Positions 8,541 through 19,500 of a stretch of 34,969 nt of DNA are shown one piece after another. Below the pieces are notes generated by a model, which had not been told where the DNA came from, ran no database searches, and saw only the letters and a program-made list of their open reading frames with translations. Position 1 is the stretch's first letter. Each line of letters starts with the position of its first letter. Made by a program: the position numbers and the translations under genes. This DNA is from Chrysochromulina tobinii (taxonomy: Eukaryota; Haptophyta; Prymnesiales; Chrysochromulinaceae), in NCBI GenBank assembly GCA_001275005.1, contig JWZX01002103.1:1-34969 (forward strand). Reading direction: 5' to 3'.

Positions 8541-8806
8541 GCGCGCGCACCGGAACCTCCGTGCGGAGAGGTGAGGTCCATGAGGGGCAGCTTGGCACGT
8601 GGTCTCGGCATCCGATCCCGCGCGCTTCGTCCGAAAATCGCGTTTGCGGAGGACGAGCGGTCTTTTTGATTCCGCTGCTAAGTTCGCGCCCTAGCGAGCG
8701 CTCGAGGAGGCGCTTGAAACGGTTTGCGAAGTTCCGAAGCAAGGGTGTGCGACGGCTCCTACGTCGTGCACGCGGCGGCGTCCCTTGCATTACAGTATCG
8801 ATCACG

Positions 8807-11800
8807 ATGACCACCAAACGTCGTTCGAACACGGAGGTCGCCGATCGGCTCAACGAGTTTCACTTTGAAGGCGCAAATAAGCCTGGCGGTGAGCTGATCA
8901 ACCTCGCACACTGGATGTTTGGGTCCATTCCTCTCCATTGTTGACGCTCTCCCGTTTGCTCTCGCCCCCACAGCCAAGCCGTACCGCGAGCAGGGCACCG
9001 CAGCCTTCAATCTATCTCCGATCCAGCGCCAGCGGCGCGCCATCCGCGATTCAGCCAAGCTGAAATCCGCGTGCATGCAGTTCTGGACCGCTGCGGGCCT
9101 GCGCGAGGATCAGCACATGCCGTTCGAGCAGTACGCGCACATCCACCGGCGCATCTCGATGGCACTCGCGCCCGAGCTCGCCGAGGACGAGGCGCAGGAG
9201 GCGGCTCACGAGGACTGGACAGAGGACCTCGATGGCTGCAACCCGGCTGAAGGCATCCCCTTCGAAAAGTACTCGCGCGGACTCTTTGGCGTCGCGGACA
9301 TGTGGACGGAGACGGTGGACGAGCTGGCTTACGTCATCTTCATCAACAAGCTCTTCCGCCGCGTGACCGTGCTGCGCGAGCCGCCGGCCCCAGGCGCGAG
9401 CGCCGCCGGCGCAAGCTCAGAGCTCTCCCAGAGCCTGCCGCGCATGGGAAAGTCGAGACCGTGGGCGTCTGTACGTGTCGGCTCGACGAGCGAGGGGAGC
9501 GCGGGCGCCTTTGGCGGGCTTGCTGGCGTGGCGGGCTCCCTCCTGGCTGCCGCACGCGCGCTCACCTCCCCAGGCAAGCGTGAGGCCGGTGCTCAGGACG
9601 GCGCGGTCGCCGCCGGCGAGGGCGTCGCCGTGGACGGCGCTCAGGACGGCGCCCAACACGTCTCGGCGGCAACGTCTCCTGCGAGCGAAGGCGAGGGCAA
9701 GGCGTTCGCGGCGGCGGCGAGCAAGCTGAGGAGCAAGAGCGCCGAGCAGCGCAGCTCGAGATTCGAGCTCGAGGCTTCCCAGCGCACGACCAACCTGTGG
9801 AAGGGTGTGCGCGCGTCGATGCCCACCTTTCGAACCTTCCGCGAGCTCGACGAGATTGTGCCGCTCGCCGAGCAGGCAAAGGAGAAGCCGGCGCCGAACT
9901 TGACGAAGGGCGCCGCTGCGGGCGCCAAGCCTCGTAAGCGACGCACGGGCCGCCTCGCCAAGGAGAAGGACGCGGCGGGAGGCGCATTGAGCGCCGTGTC
10001 GGGCGCCGCGGCGGGACGCAGCGCCGTGTCGGGCGCCGCGGCGGGACGCGGCCCCAAGGAGAACCTAAGAGAGATGGCCTCGCGGATCAAAGCAGGGGCC
10101 AAGAAGGGTGAGCGACGCACGAGCCAGCCGGGCAAGGGCACCGCGGGCGCCGCCGGCGAGGGCGGCGAGGAGGGTGGCGACGAGGGCGAGTACGAGGACG
10201 AGGCGGCCGGAAGCGACGCCGGTCGGCCGGGAAACGTCTCGTTGCCGCCGACGAGCCCCACAGCGGCCTCGATTGGCTGTGGCCCCACAACTCAGAGCGA
10301 CACGTCGAGGCTCTCGTCGCCGCTCTCGCCTCTGCAAGTGCCCTCGGATGACGAGGCGGAGCCACCGGAAGGGCTCGCGAATGCGCCCAAGTCCTCATTC
10401 AGCCTCAAGCGCCGTGGTGCTGACGGGTGGGTCGACCTCGAAGGGCGATCCATCCGCACGCCCAGGTCACTCCTCCGTACTGCCGCCCGGCAGCGGCGAC
10501 AGGGCATCGACTCGCCCTCCGTGGCAGCTGGACGGGGGGACGCCGACGGGGGGGGGCGGCGGGCGGCGCTGCTACTGATGCTCAGGAGGCCGTACCTCCA
10601 CAGACCCTCGACGTGCGCTTTGCCGAGCTCCCAGACGCCCACCACGGAGCGATCCGGGAAAGTCCGATCAAGGCAGCCCGAACGCCCGGGCGGCTGCGCA
10701 CCCCAGGCTCCATGCGTGGTGCATCTCAATGGCCAGGCAAACGCGTCTCCATGGGCGGCGCCACGGTGGCCGAGAGCGCCGCGACGAGCGCCAGCGGTGG
10801 CGGCGGCTTGGGCGGTACGAGCGCCCATCACGGCGCGGGAAGTGCGAGTGCTCCACGGACACCCAAGGGCGGCTTGGTCACTCCCCGCACTCGTCTCAAG
10901 GGCTTCTTCCCGCGCTCTCCCGCGCGACCCGAGGGTGGAACTCAATCGGATGGCGAGGAAGAGATGCAAGAGCGTCGGGAGTGGCTCGCGCGCGCGATCG
11001 GCGACATCACGCCCGCTGGCGCGGGCGCCACCCCTGCTGGCGCCGCTTGCAGCGATGCCCATATGCGAGTGGCAGCCAGCCTGGTGGCAGGCAGCTCGTC
11101 TGGCAACTCGGCTTCCAAGGGCTCGGCTTCCAAGGGGGCCACCGCTGCAGGCTCGGCCGGCTCCTCTGGCGGCGCGGCGCGGCTGCGTGCGCTGCTCCAG
11201 CCGTCCTACTCCGATGATGAGGAAGACGCGGCATATGCGAGCACTCGACCGTTGGTCGTCGAGGCGCGAAAGCAAGTCCTGCCAACTGGCCCCACTGGCA
11301 CGTTTCGTCGCGCCGAGGGGAGCTCGGCAGGCGCGCACCTCGTGGCGCTCGGCCAGCAGCGTGCGCGGGAGAGGGCGCGTGCGCGCGCTGGCGATCTCTC
11401 CTCGCGTGGCGCCGCTGCGAGGGCGGCGTACGGCGCGGCCTATGATGACGACGACGACGACGACGACGACGACAGCGGCGGCGACGACGACGACGACGAG
11501 GACGACGAGGAGGAGGAGGCGCCCAGATTCTGGGGCTCCAAGTGGACGAAACTTACCGGTAAGCCACAGAAGGGCTTGGAGATCTTCAACGAACGACTCA
11601 AAGCGGCCCTGCGTACGAAGCAGGAGTTCAGCGCAGAGGAGTTCGGCGACTTTGGGGTGCGAGCGCTCAAGGCGGACAGCTTCATCAAGGTGGATGACCA
11701 ATACTTTGTGCAAGCTGGCACTACGCCTTTTGCAAAGGGGCCGGCGACTCTCCCAGACGGCTCGAAGAGTCTCACGGCTCCCGGGTGGGGAGAGTCGCCA

Positions 11801-12823
11801 GGCAAGCGAGAGGGCTTTTGGCGCAAGCGCACGAAGGCGCGTCAGGAGGAGATACGGGAGCAAGGGGACTCGGTCGCTGCGGAGATGGCCTCCCGGCGGG
11901 AGTCGTTGCTTCGCAAGTCGCTCGACATCTTCCGTCCGCTGCCGCGTCTCGGCATTCTTGCACAGGCGCTCTCGCCGCTCAAGTCTCCGCGCCGGCCCAG
12001 CACCGCACCCGGCGCGCCTGCCACCCCCGGCGCGCCTGCTACCCCAGGGTCGACAAGCAAGTGGTCCAACGCAAGCTCCGCTGGCAGCGGCGCTGGCAGC
12101 GGTGCTGCCGGTGGCTCTGAGATGGGCTCGACGGGCAAGCTGCCATCGCCGCGTCGGTCCGTCTCATCGACTGTCAGAAGCGTCCTCGCGAGCCGCGGCA
12201 AAAAGTACTCCCACGATGGGCAGCTAGGCACGACGCCCAGCGCTGCCGGCGCAGTTCTGGGCGCGGAGAGGTCCGAGCCCAGCGAGCTTCAGAAGCGCAT
12301 CGATGCGGCGATGGGCTTTCAACGCTCCGTCTTCCAGACCAGAGATACTGTCGACCTGGGCGCCGGCGGCAAACACATCGACCCGGGCTCCTTCGACGCT
12401 GATGCGGCCGCTGTCTTCCGTCTGGGCGCGGGCGGCTTGCGCGCCCAAGCTGCCGCCGCCCAGGCCGCTGCCGCCGAGAACGCCGCCGCCGCCCAGGCCG
12501 AGACCGAGGCGGCGGAGCTTCCGTCCACGTTTGGGGCGGCGGAGCTTCCATCCACATTTGGGCGTCCACTCGACTTGAGCCCCAGTGGCGCCGCCGTCCC
12601 CATTGTCAGTCATCCGCGCCCGGGTCTTGTCGGGCACGAATCGTTGGCCATCAACGGCGGGGTGGCGCTCTCGAGGGCGCGGCCGGGTGGGTTGGCCGCG
12701 TCGCTCGGCGGCTCACAAGCCATCGAAGCGCATTCGGATCTGGCCGCCCTCTCGCGCAGCACACAGGCGTTCGCTCCGCGCCCCGGGCTCTCCTTCAACC
12801 ACGGATCCGTCAGCAGCAAGTGA
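8807..12823 (+). CDS. Large disordered protein, two exons, frame break at a G9 run; unknown function
   Basis: Exon 1 (8807-8888) encodes 27 residues. A GT-AG intron of 85 bp (8889-8973, donor GTGAGC, pyrimidine-rich acceptor ending CCCCCACAG) joins it in phase to the long frame from 8974, which has no suitable ATG of its own. Residues to about 130 form a helical module with EF-hand-like spacing (two FEQY/FEKY helices and acidic loops). The rest is Ala/Gly/Ser-rich and probably disordered, with an Asp/Glu tract at 11444-11519. Protein-like sequence leaves the first frame near the G run at 10548-10556 and continues in a second frame to 12823. One additional G would join them into about 1,310 aa. 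Calls of two genes, an unseen intron or programmed slippage remain possible. No family was recognised. Confidence 0.6.
8889..8973 (+). other. Probable 85-bp spliceosomal intron
   Basis: It begins GTGAGC and ends in a pyrimidine-rich tract plus CAG. Removing it joins codon 27 (phase 1) to the downstream frame without a stop. This gives the downstream frame an ATG, which it otherwise lacks. Confidence 0.65.
11444..11519. repeat. (GAC/GAG)n trinucleotide tract coding poly-Asp/Glu
   Basis: Runs of GAC change to GAG near the 3' end, coding an acidic tract of Asp then Glu broken by one Ser-Gly-Gly. It lies inside the second frame of the large disordered protein and supports that frame as coding. 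Confidence 0.85.
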
Positions 12824-12979
12824 CGCCCAACACTACGCCAACACGACGCCATCAACCAGCGAGGCCTTGTGGACGGCGTGCGGACCGTGCATCGCCCGGC
12901 ACTGCTCAGCATGTCGCATGCATCTTGGTTCTTGCTCACCGCCGCATGAGGAGAAGCGCGTGCGGCGGAACCGTAATTC

Positions 12980-13033
12980 TCACCTCTAGAGAGAGAGCTG
13001 GGTTCGTCACCTCTAGAGAGAGAGCTGGGTTCG
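12980..13033. repeat. 27-bp tandem duplication
   Basis: Two perfect copies (12980-13006, 13007-13033) contain CTCTAGAGAGAGAGCTGGG. The array lies in the 440-bp convergent spacer 12824-13262 between the large disordered protein (+) and the nucleotide-sugar transporter (-), where no gene is supported. Confidence 0.95.
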
Positions 13034-13237
13034 TTGCTCGAGTTGCTGCCCGAGAAGTCGTTAGCCGTTCGGCGGTTGGCGCTCGTGTGCGACCGTGACC
13101 TGTGGTGCATATGTGCGGGACATAACCGTCTTGGTCCGAGAGCGACAGTTTATTGAGGATATAGCGTTCAGATCTGCCTCCAGATACGTCATAGACCTCG
13201 CGAGTCAGACACGGAGAACGTTCGTCGCGTCGCGTCA

Positions 13238-13251
13238 CCGCGGGCCCGCGG
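13238..13251. other. Perfect 14-bp GC palindrome
   Basis: CCGCGGGCCCGCGG is its own reverse complement and sits 11 bp beyond the stop of the nucleotide-sugar transporter gene. It may be a chance product of high GC, or a structured element in the 3' UTR. Confidence 0.4.
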
Positions 13252-13262
13252 GTTAGTGTAAT

Positions 13263-14339
13263 TCACGTCACCCCTGCGGTCCCTATCAAGTGAACTTTCT
13301 CCCTACCAGCTTGCGTCTTCACATCCGGATCTGCGTGCATGTACAGACCTAAGTAGTGCGCTACGCGCACGTGCTCGTGGTAGACCAACCCACTGAGCGA
13401 CACCACCACGGCACCGCAGATGAACTCGAAGCTCAATTCCAAGCCGAGGCCGAGCTGCGCGATCAGCGCGGACACGACGAGCGCAAGGACGCGGCTGAAG
13501 GAGTAGGCATTGGCGCCGAGCAGACTGAAGAAGAGGGCCATGGTCAGGTCGGCGGCAGCAATGGAGAGCGCGGAGACCACGTCGGTGGTCTCGATGCCCC
13601 TCAGAAGGGCGAGATGAGGCCGGCTGGCCAAATACGCCGCCCAGGCGGACTCAAGCAGCCACTGCGGATGCATCGCAACGAGCAGGACAGCATTGACCCC
13701 AAGACCGTAGAGGGCGACAGCGGAAGCGTGGAGCAGCGGCCCTCCTGGCGCCTTCTCTGCGGCGCCTTCGAAGCACACGCCCTGGATGGCAAACAGGAGC
13801 GCGTTGCACAGCACTGCGGCGATGCCCTGCCACCAGCCATGCTCCAAGGTAGGTGCAGCCAGAACGCCGCCTGGCTTCGCTATCTCCGCGGGGCTGTGCG
13901 AGCACAGCGTCGCACCCGCCACCAGCATCACCAGCGTGCACCATTGCAGCGCCCCTAGCTGGCGGTGCGGCAGCAGGATCTTGGCCACGCAGGCCGTCGC
14001 CGAGATCGACGCCGCCTTGTATATGACCTGATAGGTCATTGGGCCCAGCCGCCGCATAGAATAGGCAAAACCCTGATTGCAGAATGCAAGGCCGACGGCC
14101 GGAATCGCGAAGGCGCTGACGGTGCTGCGCGCCAGCAGTAGAGGCATCCATCGCTCCCTGGTGAAGGTGAGCAGCGCCACGATGGTCGCAGCCAGCTTTG
14201 CCATTTCGCAGAGGACCATCGTTGCTAGGAACGGGTACGAGTGCTCGTTGTGCTGCGAGATGGCTAATGAGAGCGGCTCCCACGCTTTCGACACGGTCGC
14301 GGCAACGAACGCGGCCGTTTCCATGCGTCTCCCGGGCAT
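13263..14339 (-). CDS. Nucleotide-sugar transporter, SLC35A-like
   Basis: The 358-aa multi-span protein is of the CMP-sialate/UDP-galactose/UDP-GlcNAc transporter family, which exchanges nucleotide sugars for NMP across Golgi or ER membranes. About ten hydrophobic segments are visible. Family blocks include PAVGLAFCNQGFAYSMRRLG (TM3 region), the MTYQVIYKAASISAT segment that matches the family's TYQV-Q-K signature, LGALQWCTLVMLVAGATL, and a C-terminal FICGAVVVSLSGLVY. The first ATG is at 14339; the codon before it is GTG. A second Met six residues on (14324) is an alternative start. Substrate cannot be read from sequence. It would supply Golgi glycosyltransferases such as the GT31-like enzyme at 31213. 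Confidence 0.88.
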   Translation of the reverse strand: MPGRRMETAAFVAATVSKAWEPLSLAISQHNEHSYPFLATMVLCEMAKLAATIVALLTFTRERWMPLLLARSTVSAFAIPAVGLAFCNQGFAYSMRRLGPMTYQVIYKAASISATACVAKILLPHRQLGALQWCTLVMLVAGATLCSHSPAEIAKPGGVLAAPTLEHGWWQGIAAVLCNALLFAIQGVCFEGAAEKAPGGPLLHASAVALYGLGVNAVLLVAMHPQWLLESAWAAYLASRPHLALLRGIETTDVVSALSIAAADLTMALFFSLLGANAYSFSRVLALVVSALIAQLGLGLELSFEFICGAVVVSLSGLVYHEHVRVAHYLGLYMHADPDVKTQAGREKVHLIGTAGVT

Positions 14340-14479
14340 CACAATTGCCCTGGGAGCCTGGGTTACGCTTGCCTTTTAGGGCAATTCGCGCGAGAACACA
14401 CGCGCCTCGTGAAAGAAATCACCGACATCGACTCAGTGACTTCACACACTGACCGCATGAACAGGAATGCTGCCGGCAC

Positions 14480-15919
14480 ATGCCATCCTCCAAACCTTGC
14501 ACTGCCCGTGACGTGCGTGGGCTAGGCGCGGACTCCGATGGCTATGTCAGAACGTATGCGCATGGGGCGCGTGACAGATTTTGGAGCCTCTGCAGCACGC
14601 CACTCGCATTGCTCAAGGAGGCGGGCTGGAGAGATGTCACGCAGAGCAGAGGAAAGTGGACGCCTCGCTTCCTCTTCTTTTGTGATGGCGCCATGTCCAA
14701 TCCCCTTGATGATCAGCTGTATCGAAACGCTACAGCGCTCGCGTGGCAAGCACGCGAAATGTGCCGAGTGCACGATGGGTGTCGCGTGGAGTCTTTGCCG
14801 ATCGTCATCGTCAACCGCGCGCAGAAGAGGGTGGGCACCGTGTGCCGGCTCGGGCGGAAGCAAGAATCTCTCCACCGCTGGACAAAGGTGGCCGAGAGCA
14901 GTGCCGGGTGCAGCATCAGCTCTGTCGCAATCCCACAGTCGTTCAGCTTGCCAAGCGATTGCGCACGCTTTGGTGCTGCGGTTGCGAAGAATGCATCAAT
15001 TGCCTGGATCATCAAGCCCTCAGACAAGATGCATGGTGCGGGTATCGTCTACCTGCCAAAGCAGCGCGCTCAATTGCAATGGAGCGCGCACTGCCACGAG
15101 CAGGTGATTGCGCAGGAGTACGTGGAGCCTCTGCCAATCGAGGGTGGCTACAAGTTTGACCTTCGCGCCTTCCTCCTCGTGATCGCGCGCGGCGGGGACC
15201 GGCCGCTGAGGGCGTTCTACCATCGGGGGTTTGCGCGCCGCTCAGACACAGTGTACAGCCCGAACTCGTCCAGCACCAACTCGCACGTCACCAACGCAGG
15301 GACGCAGACTGGCACGAGTCAGCATTTCCTCAGCTATGGGCGTGTGGGTCGGGCACTCTCCCATGAGTATGGCCTACCTTCGACACACATGACCGAGACG
15401 GTGCCTTCTCAGATGAAGCGGCTCATGGAGTTTCATATACGCTCTCTGGACGTGGGCACAGAGTGCACCCACCCAGGCGTGACGGCGGCGGGCCAGCCCT
15501 TGAGCCCTTCTGTGGGAAGTTTCCAGATGATGGCCGCTGATTTCGCTATGGACCCACGAGGCAACGTGTGGCTGCTCGAGGTGAACACCTCTCCCCATTG
15601 GGGCGCCTATCCGACTGACGACAAGCTGACTCCAAGCGTGTATCGCAGCGCTCTAGAGCTCGTGCTTGCCGTTCACGAGGGCACAAGCCCTCGAGCTGGC
15701 GCCCGGGACGACGCTGGGGAGCCTCGTTGCCACGCGGCCTGGGAACCGTTGCACGTGGACACGCTCGCGCAACCGCCACGGGCATACAATGCCTGCCAGG
15801 TCGTTCCAGCTCCGTCCAGGGATGGTAGGCCATTCCAGCTCCGTCCCCGGGTACTCACAAAGCTCGCAAAGCTCGCAAAGCTGTCGTTGTTCGAACAGCT
15901 TTCGAAAAGTTTAGGTTAG
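14480..15919 (+). CDS. Tubulin-tyrosine-ligase-like (TTL family) amino-acid ligase
   Basis: The 479-aa protein carries the ATP-grasp core of TTL/TTLL enzymes, which ligate amino acids (Tyr, Glu or Gly) to tubulin or other proteins. Visible motifs are IIKPSDKMHGAGI (K179 for nucleotide binding), IAQEYVEPLPIEGGYKFDLR (K225, D227, R229), SHVTNAG (N272), AADFAMD (D354) and LLEVNTSP, in which E367 and N369 would bind magnesium. The C terminus is a short Lys/Leu helix with three KLA-type repeats. No extra domain indicates which amino acid is added. A flagellated cell would use such enzymes on axonemal tubulin, which is inference. It is a single exon, divergent from the nucleotide-sugar transporter over 140 bp. 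Confidence 0.88.
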   Translation: MPSSKPCTARDVRGLGADSDGYVRTYAHGARDRFWSLCSTPLALLKEAGWRDVTQSRGKWTPRFLFFCDGAMSNPLDDQLYRNATALAWQAREMCRVHDGCRVESLPIVIVNRAQKRVGTVCRLGRKQESLHRWTKVAESSAGCSISSVAIPQSFSLPSDCARFGAAVAKNASIAWIIKPSDKMHGAGIVYLPKQRAQLQWSAHCHEQVIAQEYVEPLPIEGGYKFDLRAFLLVIARGGDRPLRAFYHRGFARRSDTVYSPNSSSTNSHVTNAGTQTGTSQHFLSYGRVGRALSHEYGLPSTHMTETVPSQMKRLMEFHIRSLDVGTECTHPGVTAAGQPLSPSVGSFQMMAADFAMDPRGNVWLLEVNTSPHWGAYPTDDKLTPSVYRSALELVLAVHEGTSPRAGARDDAGEPRCHAAWEPLHVDTLAQPPRAYNACQVVPAPSRDGRPFQLRPRVLTKLAKLAKLSLFEQLSKSLG

Positions 15920-16539
15920 CCGGGAGGTTGGCGTGAGGTTAGCATCGCCACGACGCTGAGCTCCATGGTCTGGCTTTACAGCGTGCCGCGCAGCGCCACG
16001 GGTAGTCGTACAAATATGATGTACGTGACCACAAATCGCGTACGGAGTTTTGGTCAGACTCCCAGCACGTGTATTTCAGACACATACGTGGGTCGTGGCT
16101 CCGCTCGAGGTGTGCGCACCTGATGCCTGGGGTGTCCCCCTCGCGCCTCGCCACGGTCATGGCCACGGTGTGCGCTGCCCCTGTTGGCATGGTTTACTTA
16201 CTTGAGGTGTGCGCACTAATTGTGTGCGCACCTGCAGCTCCCCTAAGTACTCTTGAAGCTCTTGTCGGGGTTTGCATGGCGCAGGATCCAGGAACAGCCC
16301 CTGGAACAGCGCAGGCGTAGGGCCGAAAACTTTGATTTTCATCACTCACTCACCGCTCGAGCACCGCACTCACTCAAACTCACACTCACTCCGCGGAAAT
16401 CTAGGTGGGTGTGGATGGACACTACGGCCGAACGTTCCACTTCACTCAACAGAACACACATTCACACAGAGGACACGACCACGCTTACGTTACGTGTACG
16501 GTGCATGGGGTTGGATCATTTGCATTCTGAAACGCGTGC
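15920..16539. promoter_or_regulatory. Upstream region of ankyrin-RING gene with three TGTGCGCAC motifs
   Basis: The 9-mer TGTGCGCAC occurs at 16111-16119, 16208-16216 and 16223-16231. A CACTCACTC-rich stretch lies at about 16342-16395. ACGTG cores are also present (16022-16090 and 16490-16500). No gene is supported in this 620-bp stretch, which probably contains the promoter and 5' UTR of the ankyrin locus. Confidence 0.4.
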
Positions 16540-19500
16540 ATGCAATTGTGGAGCCATTTTCGCATGTTTTCGAAGTGGCGTCGCGTCGCGATGGACGATA
16601 CGATGGTCGTCGGTCGTCGCGACGAGGCCAACGCCGAGGGCGTACTAGAAAATTTGAAAGAAGCGGCCCACCTCAGCCGTTGCCTGCTGATTGCATGTGA
16701 GACGGGTAACCCTGAGTGCACGAGGCTGCTGCTCGCCGCCCACGCCGCCGTCGACCAGGCAGATAGCAACAGCGCCACGCCTCTGCTCGCCGCCTGCAGC
16801 AAAGGCCACGGCGACTGCGTGCAGGTCTTGCTCACCGCCCACGCCGCCGTCAACCAAGCAGACCGAAGCGGCGCCTCGCCTCTGTTCCACGCCTGCTACA
16901 AAGGCGACGGCGACTGCGTGCAGCTTCTGCTCGGCGCCCACGCCGCCGTCAACCAAGCAGACAGGAACGGCTACACACCTCTGCTCGCCGCCTGCGATAG
17001 AGGCCACGGCAACTGTGCGCTGGTGCTGCTTACCGCCCACGCCGCCGTCGACCAGGCAGCCAGCAACGGCTACACGCCTCTGCTCGCCGCCTGCAGCAAA
17101 GGCCACGGCGACTGCGTGCAGGTGCTGCTCGGCGCCCACGCAGCCGTCGACCAGCCAAACAGCAACGGCTACACGCCTCTGCTCGCCGCCTGCAGCAAAG
17201 GCCACTGCGACTGCGTGCAGGTGCTGCTCGGCGCCCACGCCGCCGTCGACCAGCCAGCCAGCGACGGCGCCACGCCTTTGATCTCCGCCTGCTACAAAGG
17301 CGACGGCGACTGCGTACAGGTGCTGCTCGGCGCCCACGCCGCCGTTGACAAGGCAAACAGCAATGGCGCCACGCCTTTGTACATCGCCTGCTACAGAGGT
17401 GACAGCTACTGTGCGCAGCTGCTGCTCGGCGCCCACGCCGCCGTCGACCAGGCAGACAGCGGCGGCACCACGCCTCTGATCGCCGCCTGCGATAAAGGCG
17501 ACGGCGACTGCGTGCAGCTGCTGCTCGGCGCCTACGCAGCCGTCGACAAGGCAAACAGCAACGGCGCCACGCCTCTGCTCGCTGCCTGCTACAAAGGCCA
17601 CGGCGACTGCGTGCAGCTGCTTCTCACCGCCCACGCCGCCGTGAACCAGGCCGCCAGCAACGGCGGCGAAACGCCTCTTCACGCCGCTTGTACCGCGGGA
17701 TCGATCTACATAGTCAAGCTGCTCGTGCATGCTGGCGCTCGCCCCGACTCGCAATCTTGTTTTGGCACAGCCCTCGATTTCGCAGAGGCCCAAGGCCATG
17801 CCGTCATTGCAAGATTCCTGCACAGCAGGCACCACGCACCTGCGGCCATCGCTGCGGTCGCTCCGGTGTCGACTGCGGAGCGTGCGGCAGCCGAGCGGGC
17901 AGCCGAGCTTGCCGCTGCGGCTCTGCTGGCTCAGGAGGAGGTGGAGGCGGCGCACAGGCAGCAGGCGAAGACGAAGAAAGCGAGCAAGAAATCCAAAGCA
18001 AAGCCGGCAGGGGCGAGCAAGGCGAGAGCGCCGGTAGCGAGTGCGTCAGCGGCCGCGAGCGGCAGCTCCGAGGCGGACAACGGTGTGTTGGCGGCGGCTG
18101 GCGACGAGGACGGCGTGGGTCCCGCTCCTTCTGCCCGCCGCCGACGAGGCGCTGCGTGTGGCCATGGCGTCCGCGCAGTACGAGGGCCTGGTCGGTGCGA
18201 TCGAGGAGCACCACGCACTCGCGAGCGAGGGTGTGGTGGAGGCGAGGGCGATGCGCGAGCGCTCGCACAAGAAGCGCAAGCAAGAGAGCCAGAAGCTGCG
18301 TCGCAAGCACGCGGCGGAGATGGAGATGCAAGCCAGCCTGTCGAAGCTGTCTCTGCTCGAGGTCACCCAGTCGCCGCCTGTCGCAGGCTCAGCATCCGTA
18401 GAAGCGGCGCCTGCATCGGAGGCCCCCGAGGCTGAGGATGACGTGGAGGCGACTGCTGCGGCAGAGGCGGCCGTAGCGGAGGCGCCCGATGCGGAGATGG
18501 CCGCGACGGCCGCGGCCGCGGCGGCAGAGCAGGCGACAAACGAGGCCGAGAAGGCGGCGGTACGGGTAGCGGCGCTCAAGGCCGCCAAGGCCGCCAAGGC
18601 GGAGGTCGCGTGGGCAGCCAGGGCTCAGGCGGAGGCCAAGGAGGCTGAGGCGATTAGGCAAACAGCGGAGGCGGAGAGGGCGGAGGCGGAGAGGGCGGAG
18701 GTTGAGAGGGCGGAGGTGGAGAGGCGCGGACGGGATCGCCTGCTTTGGCCTTCTCTCTTACGAACGCAAACCATGGCGGCTCTGGCTTCGGCCCTGGGCG
18801 TTGCGGCCTCGCCTGTGCGCCTCACGTGCGAGGACATTCTACCGGCGCGGCTCATCAAACTGGCCGGGTCGGGTGATAGGGAGGGCGTCGCGTCATGGCT
18901 CTCGGACTGTGGTGGTCACATCGATGCGACTTACAACCGTCGCGACGGAACCGTCCACGGGCTGACCATGCTCATGGCGGCCAGCATAGGCGGTCACGTG
19001 GACATGTAGTGGACATGGTGCACTCCCTGCTCGAGCGGCATGCAAAGATAGATCTGACCACGAGAGATGGCTTTTCGGCGCTGATGGGCGCATGCCTACA
19101 AGGACACCCTGGCGTGGTCAAGCGGCTCCTGCATGCGCAGGCGAACACCGAGCTCAAAGCATCTCACGGTGCCACGGCCCTCGACCTCGCAGGCGGGAAG
19201 ATGACGCCCGCTCACGTGGAGTGCACTGACCTGATCAGCTTACACAGTGGCCGGCTCGTGCGGTGGGCGGAGGCGGAGAGTGCGGAGGCGGAGAGGGCGG
19301 AGGCGGAGAGGGCGGAGGCGGAGAGGGCGGAGGCGGAGAGGGCGGAGGCGGAGGCGGAGAGGGCGGAGGCGGAGAGGGCGGAGGCGGAGAGGGCGGAGGC
19401 GGAGAGGGCGGAGAGGGCGGAGGCGGAGAGGGCGGAGGCGGAGAGGGCGGAGGCGGAGAGGGCGGAGGTGGAGCGCGCAGCGGCGCTGGCCGTGGCAGAG

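Noticed and set aside
10292-11863. 523-codon minus-strand frame opposite the large disordered protein
   Set aside because: It mirrors repeat and acidic tracts of the plus-strand gene (poly-Asp read as poly-Val) and shows no protein-like pattern of its own.
13238-13251. Rho-independent terminator
   Set aside because: The palindrome has no loop and no T run, and the genome context is eukaryotic; kept only as a low-confidence structural note.
16645-17955. 436-codon minus-strand frame opposite the ankyrin array
   Set aside because: It is the reverse reading of 99-bp ankyrin repeats; the plus strand gives textbook ankyrin sequence, so the minus frame is a shadow.
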